NCBI GenBank assembly: GCA_025354825.1
Contig: JANXMC010000697.1
Coordinates: 1-47,181 of the forward strand
DNA length: 47,181 nucleotides
Source: Myxococcales bacterium
Lineage (GTDB): Bacteria > Myxococcota_A > Polyangia > Polyangiales > Polyangiaceae
Reading direction: 5' to 3'
The notes below the pieces were generated by a model, which was given only the letters and a program-made list of their open reading frames with translations, was not told where the DNA came from and ran no database searches. Below are positions 1-8,861 of this stretch, piece after piece; within the stretch, counting starts at the first letter, position 1, and each line of letters starts with the position of its first letter. The position numbers and the translations under genes are program-made.

Positions 1-2
1 CG

Positions 3-137
3 GACGCGGTCACGCAGCCCGCGGCGCTTCCCGCCATCGTCGTCGTACTTGCCATTGGCGTCGCCATTTTGGCGCCGTCGCTCGCGTATCTCTATCGGAT
101 TTTCAAGCTCGAAAAAGGCACGGGCCGCTCGCCATGA
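3..137 (+). CDS. C-terminal fragment of a membrane protein, probably cytochrome d ubiquinol oxidase subunit II (partial)
   Basis: Open from the window edge: DAVTQPAALPAIVVVLAIGVAILAPSLAYLYRIFKLEKGTGRSP*, one TM helix followed by a basic tail typical of CydB C-termini; stop overlaps the next ATG. Confidence 0.45.
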   Translation, partial: DAVTQPAALPAIVVVLAIGVAILAPSLAYLYRIFKLEKGTGRSP

Positions 138-961
138 TCGACGCCACCACGCAAAGCGGCATCCACTATACGTATGCCGACGACGACGGCCGCGAGCAGC
201 CGACGTTGGTGCTCGTCATGGGGTACACAGGCTCGGGCAAAGCGTGGAACGCGCGGTTTCTCGAGCTTCTCGCGCGCGACACCGGCACACGCCTGCTCAT
301 CGTCGACAACCGCGGCACCGGCAAAAGCGTGAAACCGAAGGAGCAAGAGGCGTACGCCATCGGCCTCCTCGCTCAAGACCTCGAAGACGTCCTCACCCAC
401 GCCGGTGTCACGCGCGCGCACGTCTTGGGATACAGCCTTGGCGGCTGCATCGTGCAAGAGCACGCCTTCGCCCACCCGGCGCGCGTCGCGTCGCTTTTCC
501 TCGTCGCAACGACCGCGGGGGGCGCGCTGTACACGGCACCAGCCCCCGAGGTGATGGATACGCTCACGAACCCTCAAGGCGACACGATCCTCGAAAAGCT
601 CCTGGCCACATGGCGCGTCTGCATGGGGCGCGGAGCGCTCCGCAGGTACGAGCTCGAGCTGGTTAAAAACTTCCTCGATCAGCTCCCCGACGTCACTCCT
701 AGGTACGTCTTCTTCGGCCACATGCACGCCTACAAATCGTTCGATCGCTCGGGCGAGGTAGGGAGCCTCACGGTTCCCGTGACGGTCCTCACGGGTGCCG
801 ACGACAGGCTCGCGCCGCCGCAGAACTCGTTGGACCTCGCCGCTGCGATTCCCAACGCAACGCTCGTGACCATCCCGTCGTGCGAGCACATGCCCCACTT
901 CGAAAAAGCGCCGGACCTCGTCGCCGCCATCACGACTGCCCTTCGATTGCTGCACCCTTGA
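134..961 (+). CDS. alpha/beta fold hydrolase
   Basis: 275 aa; LVLVMGYTGSGKAW, IVDNRGTGKS, nucleophile elbow GYSLGG, late Asp (GADDRLAPP) and His (CEHMPHFEK). Confidence 0.85.
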   Translation: MIDATTQSGIHYTYADDDGREQPTLVLVMGYTGSGKAWNARFLELLARDTGTRLLIVDNRGTGKSVKPKEQEAYAIGLLAQDLEDVLTHAGVTRAHVLGYSLGGCIVQEHAFAHPARVASLFLVATTAGGALYTAPAPEVMDTLTNPQGDTILEKLLATWRVCMGRGALRRYELELVKNFLDQLPDVTPRYVFFGHMHAYKSFDRSGEVGSLTVPVTVLTGADDRLAPPQNSLDLAAAIPNATLVTIPSCEHMPHFEKAPDLVAAITTALRLLHP

Positions 962-1140
962 GTGGGAGAGCCGAATCTTCTCATGGAAAGTCAACATGTT
1001 GCGAAAGGTCGGACCGGAGGGTCGTGCCTCACGCAGGTCGGGCACCTACGCCGATGGCGATTGAAGGCCGTAACGCGCGACTTCACACTTCTTCACCGAA
1101 TGCCGACGAAGGCTCTGCAGAGCCGTGGGAGGCTTCATGA

Positions 1141-1512
1141 ATGGAAGCGGAGAAGCCGAAGCCCGACCTCGATGCGAAGAAAGCCAGGCGCGCGGCGAAG
1201 CACCCAAACCGGCCCGGCGAAAAGTGCAACGCCGCGCCGGGCGCCTACAGGCCCATTGTGAATCAGGCGAAGTGCGAGGGGAAAAACGACTGCGTCGAGG
1301 TGTGTCCCTACAACGTTTTCGAAGTACGGCGTATCGACGATAGCGACTTTGCGAAGTTGCCAATGCTGGCGAAATTAAAGAGCATCGTGCACGGTCGCAA
1401 AACGGCCTACACGCCGAACGATGACGCGTGCCTCGCCTGCGGACTGTGCGTCGTGGCCTGCCCAGAAGGCGCGATCAAGCTCGCCCGCGTGGCGACCTTG
1501 CGCATCGGCTAG
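1141..1512 (+). CDS. 4Fe-4S dicluster ferredoxin
   Basis: CEGKNDCVEVCPYNVF and CLACGLCVVACPEGAI cysteine motifs. Confidence 0.85.
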   Translation: MEAEKPKPDLDAKKARRAAKHPNRPGEKCNAAPGAYRPIVNQAKCEGKNDCVEVCPYNVFEVRRIDDSDFAKLPMLAKLKSIVHGRKTAYTPNDDACLACGLCVVACPEGAIKLARVATLRIG

Positions 1513-1591
1513 CGCGCTCACGAGGTCGTCGTGCGGGCTCGCGCCCGGGCAGGGCTGCACTTTCGGCAGGGGTGGTTAGGATGGCGTAGCC

Positions 1592-3112
1592 GTGCCCAAC
1601 GCGAACGCCCCTCCGACGACGATGGCCCCCGAAGCGGCCGCGAAGATTCTCACGAAAGCGCTCGAAACGAAGGGGGAACGGCGCCCCTTGACGATTGCCG
1701 ACGCCGCCGCGGCGAGCGGCCTCGCGCTCCGCGATGCCGACCGCGGCCTGCATTTCTTGACGCGCGAATACCGCGGCCACCTCCGTGCCACCGAAAATGG
1801 CGACCTGCTGTTCGTCTTCCCCACGGGCTTCTCGAAGCCTTGGGAGACGCGCGACGCCCTCACGCGGGCGTTCGCGTCGCTCGGCCACGCGCTCACGGGC
1901 GCGCTCCGCTTCGTCGTCCGCGCGTGGCTCACGATCGTCCTCGTTGGCTATGCCGCGCTCTTTCTCGCCGTCATTGTCGCGCTCACGTTTTCGCGATCGA
2001 GCAACGACAACGACCGCGGCGCGCCGCCCATCGGCGCGATAGGCGGCGCGTTCTTCCGCGCCCTCGGCGACGCGCTGTTCTGGACGTTTCACCCGTTCTC
2101 GCCCTTCGCCGTCAACTCGATTTACGACGGCGGCTTTAACGGCAGCCGCTACGGAAGCGTGCAGAGCGCACGCAATTTACGAGGCGCGAAGCCGAAGGAC
2201 GACACGCCGTTCTACGAGAAGATCAACCGTTTCTTCTTCGGCCCCACGGAGGCGCCGGAGGATCCGCTGCTGCCGATGAGGCGCGTTCTCGCCGAGATCC
2301 GCGCGCAGAAGGGGCGCATCGGCCTCGCCGATGTAATGCGCGTGACGGGGCTTCCGCGCGAGGCGGCCGACCCGCTCATGGCGAAGCTGATGCTCGACTA
2401 CGATGGCGACGTCATCGTCTCAGAGGAGGGCGGCATCACGTACCGCTTCCCGGATGTTCGCCGCACGGCGATCGAAGACGGGACCCCCGAGGCGCGCCCG
2501 CAGCCTGCGTGGTCGCGGCCGGCGCGCGTGGCGCCGCTCACCGGGAACAGCTTCGAGTCGAACGCGCTCATCCTGGGGCTCAACGTGTTCAATATGGTGA
2601 TGGCGGGCGTTGCCATCGAGAAGGGGCTGACGCTCGACAATCTGCAGCTCCTCTTGCACCGCATCCCCGCCGCGGCGTTGCCGCACACGTCGACGCCGCT
2701 CTTCTTGGGGCTCGTGCCGCTGCTCTTCTCGCTCGCGCTATTGCTCATTCCGCTCGCACGCGCGATTGCGCGCCCCTTTAAGGAGCGCGCGGCGGCTCGC
2801 GAGAACGGTCGCCTTGCCGTGCTCCGCGAAGTGCTCGCGCGGTCGTCGAGGAAAGAGCCGCTCGCCGAAGAGGCGCTCACCAAAGCTTGGACAGACGCGG
2901 CGGGCGCACCGCCCGAGCCGAAAGAGCTGACGCGTGTCGTCGTCTCCTACGGCGGCGACGTCGACGTCGAAGCGAGCGGAGAAGACGGCAACGTTCGCTA
3001 CCGTTTCGTCGACCTAGAGGCCGAGGCCGCGGCCCTCGAGGCCGAGCGCGACGCCGCGGGCGACGCGGAAAAACGCGTTGGCAAAGTCGTCTTCGCCTCC
3101 GACGCGAGCTGA
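1592..3112 (+). CDS. conserved membrane protein with three winged-helix-like repeats
   Basis: 506 aa, GTG-type start in the track; several hydrophobic segments and three similar modules ending in YxGxxxVxxxGxxxYRF-like strings. Confidence 0.65.
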   Translation: MPNANAPPTTMAPEAAAKILTKALETKGERRPLTIADAAAASGLALRDADRGLHFLTREYRGHLRATENGDLLFVFPTGFSKPWETRDALTRAFASLGHALTGALRFVVRAWLTIVLVGYAALFLAVIVALTFSRSSNDNDRGAPPIGAIGGAFFRALGDALFWTFHPFSPFAVNSIYDGGFNGSRYGSVQSARNLRGAKPKDDTPFYEKINRFFFGPTEAPEDPLLPMRRVLAEIRAQKGRIGLADVMRVTGLPREAADPLMAKLMLDYDGDVIVSEEGGITYRFPDVRRTAIEDGTPEARPQPAWSRPARVAPLTGNSFESNALILGLNVFNMVMAGVAIEKGLTLDNLQLLLHRIPAAALPHTSTPLFLGLVPLLFSLALLLIPLARAIARPFKERAAARENGRLAVLREVLARSSRKEPLAEEALTKAWTDAAGAPPEPKELTRVVVSYGGDVDVEASGEDGNVRYRFVDLEAEAAALEAERDAAGDAEKRVGKVVFASDAS

Positions 3113-3271
3113 GTCGAAAACACCACCACGGCGGCGACGACGAGGCGCGACGAGCAAACGTTCGCCGCGACGATGTCCGCGCGAAGCCACGAGGTACACG
3201 GTGTGACCTTTTTTTCGAGACGCGACTCGCCCTTGACGACGCGCCGTGGGAAGGTAGAACCCGCCTCACCT

Positions 3272-4294
3272 ATGAGTTACGCTTTTCGCCGCACCGCACC
3301 CCTTGTTTTCTCGATCTTCTCCGCGGCCGCCTGCGTGTCGCCCGCGCCGAGCGAGGCGGACGACACCACCCGCGCCACGTCGGCCCTCGCGGCGTCGACG
3401 GTGACGGTGACGTTTGGTGCCTCGGGCGCGCCCGTCGTCACCGGGGCGCTCACCGTGGGCGAATCGCTCACGGTCGCGTACGACGCGGCGCGCCTCACAG
3501 GCTGCCGCGGCGACACCAACGGCCACGCCGCGTGGGTCGTCACGGGATTTTACCAGATCAACGGCGGCGCCATCGGCGCGGTCGACGTTGGCGGCTACGT
3601 GCCGCCCCAAGGTGCCAATGCCACCTTCGCGCTCACGCAGCCCGGCACCCTCGATATGTGGTTTCAAAACACGAGCCTCTGGGGGTGCTCGGCGTGGGAT
3701 TCGGCTTTCGGCCAGAACTACCATTTCACGATCCTCCCCGCGGCGAACGCGCCAGGCTTTTTAGGCAACGCCGTGAGCGTCGTCTCGCGCGCGACGTGCA
3801 ACAACGGCGGCCCGTGCGACGCAGATCGCGCGGCGCTCTCGAAGGGCTTTCATTACGACACGTGGGCACGGCAGCGCGCGGCAATTCGAAATATCTATTT
3901 CGATATCTGGAAAGAAGGCGTCACCGATTTCGACAATGCCAACTTGTGGCAGCAGCTCGACGTCGAAGTGCACTCCCGCGTCGTGGGCGAGGCCGCGTTC
4001 ACCACCCGCTACGTCGCGTTCGACCACCGCGTGGGGCACGACGCGCGCTTCGTCGTGCCGATGGCGTCACTCGACCCCCTCGGCGGCGGCCCCAACGGCT
4101 CGTCCATCGCGAGCGCCGCCGACTGCCCGACGTTTGCGACGACGCTCAGCGGGCCGCCCGGAAGCCAGTACATCGACGCCGACGTGGAGATGTACTTCAC
4201 CGTGAACGGGAGCGAGCTCAGGCCGACCGGCGGCGGGCTCTTTCGTGGGACGTTCGAGAACTACGAAGGGCTGTACGCGGTTTGTAGGAAGTGA
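3272..4294 (+). CDS. secreted lipoprotein, DUF6209-like
   Basis: Internal ATG at 3272 gives signal peptide plus lipobox (FSIFSAAAC); body resembles remembered DUF6209 proteins (FHYDTWARQRAAIRNIYFDIWKEGVTDFDNANLW). Confidence 0.6.
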   Translation: MSYAFRRTAPLVFSIFSAAACVSPAPSEADDTTRATSALAASTVTVTFGASGAPVVTGALTVGESLTVAYDAARLTGCRGDTNGHAAWVVTGFYQINGGAIGAVDVGGYVPPQGANATFALTQPGTLDMWFQNTSLWGCSAWDSAFGQNYHFTILPAANAPGFLGNAVSVVSRATCNNGGPCDADRAALSKGFHYDTWARQRAAIRNIYFDIWKEGVTDFDNANLWQQLDVEVHSRVVGEAAFTTRYVAFDHRVGHDARFVVPMASLDPLGGGPNGSSIASAADCPTFATTLSGPPGSQYIDADVEMYFTVNGSELRPTGGGLFRGTFENYEGLYAVCRK

Positions 4295-4379
4295 CCGCAG
4301 GGGGGAGGGCGGCGTTACGTAGGACCGCTTTCGAGCCCGATTTCTGGGCCTCGCCCCTCCCTGCGCTAAGCTCACCCCC

Positions 4380-4703
4380 ATGCCGGAAGACACTCGCGAC
4401 TTCGCTGTCGATTACGAACCGGCGGAAGATCCATCTCAGGACGACGAACGGGCGACGGCTCCCGCGGTTCCCGTCGAGATCCCCCTCGAGGCTCTCAGCC
4501 CCGAGGCCGCGGCCGGGATCATCGACGCATTCATCTTGCGCGAGGGGACGGATTACGGCGCCGTCGAGGTGAGCCACGACGCGAAGGTGGCGCAGGTGCG
4601 ACGTCAGCTCGAAAAGGGCGAGGTGACCATCACGTTCGATCCGGCGACCGAGTCGGTGACGCTGATGACGCGCGCCGAGTGGGCACGGCTCGGGAGACCT
4701 TGA
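4380..4703 (+). CDS. yheU: YheU family protein (UPF0270)
   Basis: IPLEALSPEAAAGIIDAFILREGTDYGAVEVSHDAKVAQVRRQLEKGEVTITFD matches the YheU pattern. Confidence 0.85.
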   Translation: MPEDTRDFAVDYEPAEDPSQDDERATAPAVPVEIPLEALSPEAAAGIIDAFILREGTDYGAVEVSHDAKVAQVRRQLEKGEVTITFDPATESVTLMTRAEWARLGRP

Positions 4704-4740
4704 GCGAGGGGGCTCCGCGCGCTAGGTACCCGGCATTCTG

Positions 4741-5667
4741 GTGCCCCAACCCCCCTCGTCCGCAGTTGCCACGCTCGTCTTAGACCCTGCCGCCGTCGCG
4801 TCGTCGTTTCGCGAAGAGATTCGCCGCGAGGTCGCGACACTCGCCGAGCCCCTCGTTGTCGCAGGGTTTCTCACGGCCGAGCACGGCCCCTCCGCGACGT
4901 ATGCAGAATACACACGCAAAGGGTGCGAAGACGTCGGCGTGAGGTTCGACCTCCGCGTCGTTCCGCGCCTCGAAGCCGAGTCCGCGATCATCGCCGCCAA
5001 CGGCAATCCGGGCGTCCACGGCGTGCTTGTCTACTACCCTGTTTTCGGCACGGGCCAAGACGCGTACCTCCGCGATCTCGTCTCGCCCCACAAAGACATA
5101 GAAGGGCTCAATGCCGCGTGGGCACGGGCGCTCTACGAGAACCGAAGGTTCGCCGACGACGCGCAGACGAAGAAGGCGATTTTGCCCTGCACGCCGCTTG
5201 CGATTCGAAAGCTCCTCGACGCAGCCGGCGCATCGGTCGTCGAGAACGCGCGCCCCCTCGCGGGGAAGCGCGTCTGCATCTTCAACCGGAGCGAAGTCGT
5301 CGGCCGCCCCCTCGCGAGCATGATGGCCAACGACGGCGCCGAGGTCGTGAGCTTCGACGTCGACGGCCCGCAGCTCTTCACGCCCGCTCCCGCCGACGGC
5401 GCCCACGACGTTCACGAGACGACCATCGACCGCGCAGCCGCCCTCGCCCAAGCCGACATCGTGATCACGGGGGTGCCGAGCCGCGATTTCCCCCACGTAT
5501 GCGCCGCCGAGATTCGCGAAAACGCTATTTGCCTAAGCTTCTCCACGCGAAAAAACTTCGACGACGACATCGTCGGCAAAGCCGCAGTCTTCGTCCCTCG
5601 CGTAGGCCCCATGACCGTCACGATGGCCCTACGAAACGCGGTGCGCCTCTATCGAGACACCCACTGA
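4741..5667 (+). CDS. Mtd1-type methylenetetrahydrofolate dehydrogenase (FolD superfamily)
   Basis: GVLVYYPVFGTGQDAYLRDLVSPHKDIEGLN, ILPCTPLAIRKLLD, NRSEVVGRPLASMMANDGA closely follow remembered yeast Mtd1; GTG start. Confidence 0.85.
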   Translation: MPQPPSSAVATLVLDPAAVASSFREEIRREVATLAEPLVVAGFLTAEHGPSATYAEYTRKGCEDVGVRFDLRVVPRLEAESAIIAANGNPGVHGVLVYYPVFGTGQDAYLRDLVSPHKDIEGLNAAWARALYENRRFADDAQTKKAILPCTPLAIRKLLDAAGASVVENARPLAGKRVCIFNRSEVVGRPLASMMANDGAEVVSFDVDGPQLFTPAPADGAHDVHETTIDRAAALAQADIVITGVPSRDFPHVCAAEIRENAICLSFSTRKNFDDDIVGKAAVFVPRVGPMTVTMALRNAVRLYRDTH

Positions 5668-5942
5668 CGCTTGCCGAGAATTAACGGGGAGGCGGTCCGC
5701 CTCGACGTTAGATTCCGAAAGGTCACCCCAGCCGCCCCAACGGCTTCATTCGTCATCACAAACACGCGTGTTTATTCAAAGACACTTGCAACCGGGCCAT
5801 GGTGGGTCGTCCCCACGATGACCATTCGCCCTCGGTCTTTCGACGATCGCTATTTCGATATCGGCGCCGAAGGTGCGCTCGAATCCCCTCGCCCGTCAGG
5901 GTCGCCGTCTCGGCGCAACGCCGCGTAGCGCCGCGCGCGCAG

Positions 5943-7193
5943 CTACACCGACGCTGCGAGCGCGATCGCCGGCATCGGCAACGCCATCCGCACCGCGGTC
6001 CCGCCGCGCGGACGGGCCTCGAGAACGAAGGTCCCGCCGAGCTCCGTCGCGCGCTCGCGCATGCCGACGAGCCCTCGTCCGGCGGGCGCGTCCTCGGCGA
6101 CCCCGCGCCCGTCGTCGGTTACGGTGAGCGTGAGCGTCGGCCCCTCGACGGCGAGCGAAACCTCGATCCGCTTCGCGCCGCCGTGGCGAATCGCATTGTG
6201 CGTCGCCTCTTGAAACACACGCGTGAGCGTGGTGCGCGCCGACGGCTGCAGCGCCACGTCGGTCGCCGAATGGCTCACGGCCAGCTCGATTTCGGCCACG
6301 TCGGAAAGGCGCGCGCCGGTCGCGCGGAACTCCGCCGCGAGAGACGACAGCGTCGCGGAGGCTGGCGCGATCCCCGTGAGAATCGCGCGTAAATCGGTGA
6401 GGCCGTCTTTCGCGGAGGCGCGGAGGCCGCTCGCGAGATGGGCAAGCTCGCTCGCCGGCACGCCGCGTTCGAGCAGCTCGCCGTACCAGGCCGCGACCGA
6501 CAGCGCGGGGCCGATCGAGTCGTGAAGATCGCGCGCGAGATGCGTTCGTGCCCGTTCGGCTTCGAGGCTACGCACACGCTCGAGGGCAGCGTCGCGCTCG
6601 TCGCGCATCGCCATCGCCCCCACCGTGTGGAGCGCAATCACGTGGTAGCCGAGCGCCGACGCGCCCGAGGCCAACGCAGGCCCCGCCACCGACCACGTGG
6701 GGTCGGCGCCGCGCAGCAGGAAAAGCGGAATGGTCAAAAGTGGCAGCGTCGTCGCCGCGACCAGGCAACCGATGTTGGGGCCAAGCTCGGTCGATGCGGC
6801 GTTCATGCACGCGTACGCGCACGCGAAGCAGAAGAGCGGCGTGCGCGGATCGCCCGGCACGACCGCCAACGCGAGGGCGAGACCGGTGTTGAGAAAGAGA
6901 TTCCCCACCATGATGAAGTGAAACGACCAGAACTGGGATGCGCTCCGCTGCAGCGCCACGGCGATCGATTGCCACGTGATGAACACGACGATGATCGCGA
7001 GGGCGACCCCAGGGCCGAGCCCGGTCGCGCGGCTCACGGGCGCGAAACAGAACGGGACGACGAGCACGAACGACGCAAGGGCATAGCGAAGCCACGTGCG
7101 GCCACCTGCACCGAGGGCGGCGATGTCGCGCGCGGGCGTGTAGGCGGGCCAAAGCTTGTACGGGAACGCGCTCGTGAGCTTCGGCTCGGTCAT
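5943..7193 (-). CDS. sensor histidine kinase, NarL/LiaS-type (HisKA_3)
   Basis: Six or so TM segments, ARDLHDSIGPALSVAAWY phosphoacceptor helix, DDGRGVAEDAPAGRGLVGMRERATELGG ATPase. Confidence 0.88.
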   Translation of the reverse strand: MTEPKLTSAFPYKLWPAYTPARDIAALGAGGRTWLRYALASFVLVVPFCFAPVSRATGLGPGVALAIIVVFITWQSIAVALQRSASQFWSFHFIMVGNLFLNTGLALALAVVPGDPRTPLFCFACAYACMNAASTELGPNIGCLVAATTLPLLTIPLFLLRGADPTWSVAGPALASGASALGYHVIALHTVGAMAMRDERDAALERVRSLEAERARTHLARDLHDSIGPALSVAAWYGELLERGVPASELAHLASGLRASAKDGLTDLRAILTGIAPASATLSSLAAEFRATGARLSDVAEIELAVSHSATDVALQPSARTTLTRVFQEATHNAIRHGGAKRIEVSLAVEGPTLTLTVTDDGRGVAEDAPAGRGLVGMRERATELGGTFVLEARPRGGTAVRMALPMPAIALAASV

Positions 7194-7246
7194 AGGCGAC
7201 CGAGCCTATCTCGACCGCGCTCCGAGAGGAGAGCCTCGCCAGACCC

Positions 7247-8782
7247 GTGTATCCTTTGCGAATGGCGCCCGCTCCACGCCTGAGCCTCGCGCTCGTCTGC
7301 GCCGCGATTACCAGCTTTTTTTCCTGCTCCCGCGCCACGCCGATGCCGTCGCAGGCCGTCGTCGCAGAGCAGCAGACCCACGAGTCGGCCATCGACGGGC
7401 TCATCGATTCGTACGTACACGAGCGCGGCTTCGCGGGCGTCGTCTTCGCGGAATTTCACGACCGCCCCGTGCTCTTCAAGGCTTACGGCCTCGCCAATCG
7501 CGAGGAGGGCGTCGACAACACGAACGAGACGCGCTTCCCCATCGCGTCGATCTCGAAGACCTTCGTCGCCGCGGCCGTCCTGCGCCTCGTGGCCGACGGG
7601 AAGATTTCGCTCGACGCGCCGATTGGCAAATATCTCCCCTCGTTGCCAAAACGCATTGGCGAGCCCGTCACCGTGAAAATGCTCCTCGCGCACACCTCGG
7701 GCCTCCCGCGGGAGATGCCGATGGAGCCGACGGAGACGCTCGATCTGAAAACCCAGGTGTCGCGCATCGCCGCGCTTCCCTTGGGCCAAAAGCCCGGCCT
7801 CAAATTCGGCTACTCGAATGCCGGTTACGTTCTCCTCGGCGCCATTGTTCAAGCCACGTGCGGCCGCTCCTACGAAGCGTATTTGGCAAACGAGATTTTC
7901 GGCCGCGCCAAGCTCACGGACACGGGGCAGATTCTCGGCACGTCGCCTGTCGACCATCTCGCCGTCGGCTACGGCTTGGGCCGAACCGGGCTGACGCGGC
8001 CTCCGCGCGCGCGCCACCTTGGGATTTACCCTGCCGGAGGGCTCTATTCGACGGCCGGCGATCTCGCGCGGTGGGCCCACGCCCTCGACGACGGGAGCGT
8101 GCTTCCGCCCGAGCTGTCGCGCGAGATGTTCCGCGCGCAGGTGCGCGAGGGGGATTCGCCCGGCGACAGCACCGGCTACGGGTGGAGCCTTCGCAGCGAC
8201 GCTTCCGGGCGCGTCTTCCGCATCATCGCGGGGAGCGGCGACGGCGGCAAAACGATTCTGCTTCGCGAGCCGACGCTCGGGCTCACGGTGGTCGTACTGT
8301 CGAATATCGGCGAGACGCCTATCGTGGATATCTCGAAAGGGATCGTCGCTCTTTTGATGGATCGCCCGGTGAAAAAGCCGCAAGCGTGCCGCGTCGCCGA
8401 CGCGAGCGCCTTTCGCGACCTCGAGGGTGATTACGACTTCAGCGGCACAGGGCTCGACGTACAGATGGCAAAGAGGGATATGCGCGTCGCCCTCATCGAA
8501 CAGGACGGCCGCTTCTTTCTTTGGGAGGCGAGCGACAACAGCGCCGAGCTTCTCTGCGAGAAAGACAAAGAGACTCTCGTCCTCAGCTACACGAACGAAA
8601 TCGCGATTACCTTCGAACGCCCCGAAGCCTTCGATCCTGAGGCCGAAAAGGTCCACGACGCAAAGAGCACCACGCCGCAACCTACGATGGTCTTCACGTG
8701 GGACGACAAGGCCTACCGCGCCCCACGGGCCCCCTTCAACAACGCCCCTCGCAAGGCGCCACCGAAAAAACGCGCGCACTGA
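7247..8782 (+). CDS. beta-lactamase/penicillin-binding-protein-like serine hydrolase, lipoprotein
   Basis: SISK (SxxK), YSNAGY (YxN), lipobox-like FFSCS; class C beta-lactamase-like fold strings. Confidence 0.85.
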   Translation: MYPLRMAPAPRLSLALVCAAITSFFSCSRATPMPSQAVVAEQQTHESAIDGLIDSYVHERGFAGVVFAEFHDRPVLFKAYGLANREEGVDNTNETRFPIASISKTFVAAAVLRLVADGKISLDAPIGKYLPSLPKRIGEPVTVKMLLAHTSGLPREMPMEPTETLDLKTQVSRIAALPLGQKPGLKFGYSNAGYVLLGAIVQATCGRSYEAYLANEIFGRAKLTDTGQILGTSPVDHLAVGYGLGRTGLTRPPRARHLGIYPAGGLYSTAGDLARWAHALDDGSVLPPELSREMFRAQVREGDSPGDSTGYGWSLRSDASGRVFRIIAGSGDGGKTILLREPTLGLTVVVLSNIGETPIVDISKGIVALLMDRPVKKPQACRVADASAFRDLEGDYDFSGTGLDVQMAKRDMRVALIEQDGRFFLWEASDNSAELLCEKDKETLVLSYTNEIAITFERPEAFDPEAEKVHDAKSTTPQPTMVFTWDDKAYRAPRAPFNNAPRKAPPKKRAH

Positions 8783-8861
8783 ACGGTGAACGTCGCGCGG
8801 GCGCGAGACGCCGGGCTTGCCACATCGGAATCGCCGGGTGACGCTTGAAGCCTCGGACGGA

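Noticed and set aside
2887-4287. 466 aa plus-strand ORF
   Set aside because: Arg-rich alternative frame overlapping two better CDSs.
5671-5928. 85 aa ORF between the Mtd1-like gene and the histidine kinase
   Set aside because: No homology recognised and no start-context support; left as intergenic.
7190-8779. 529 aa minus-strand ORF
   Set aside because: Antisense to the serine hydrolase with clear SxxK/YxN motifs.
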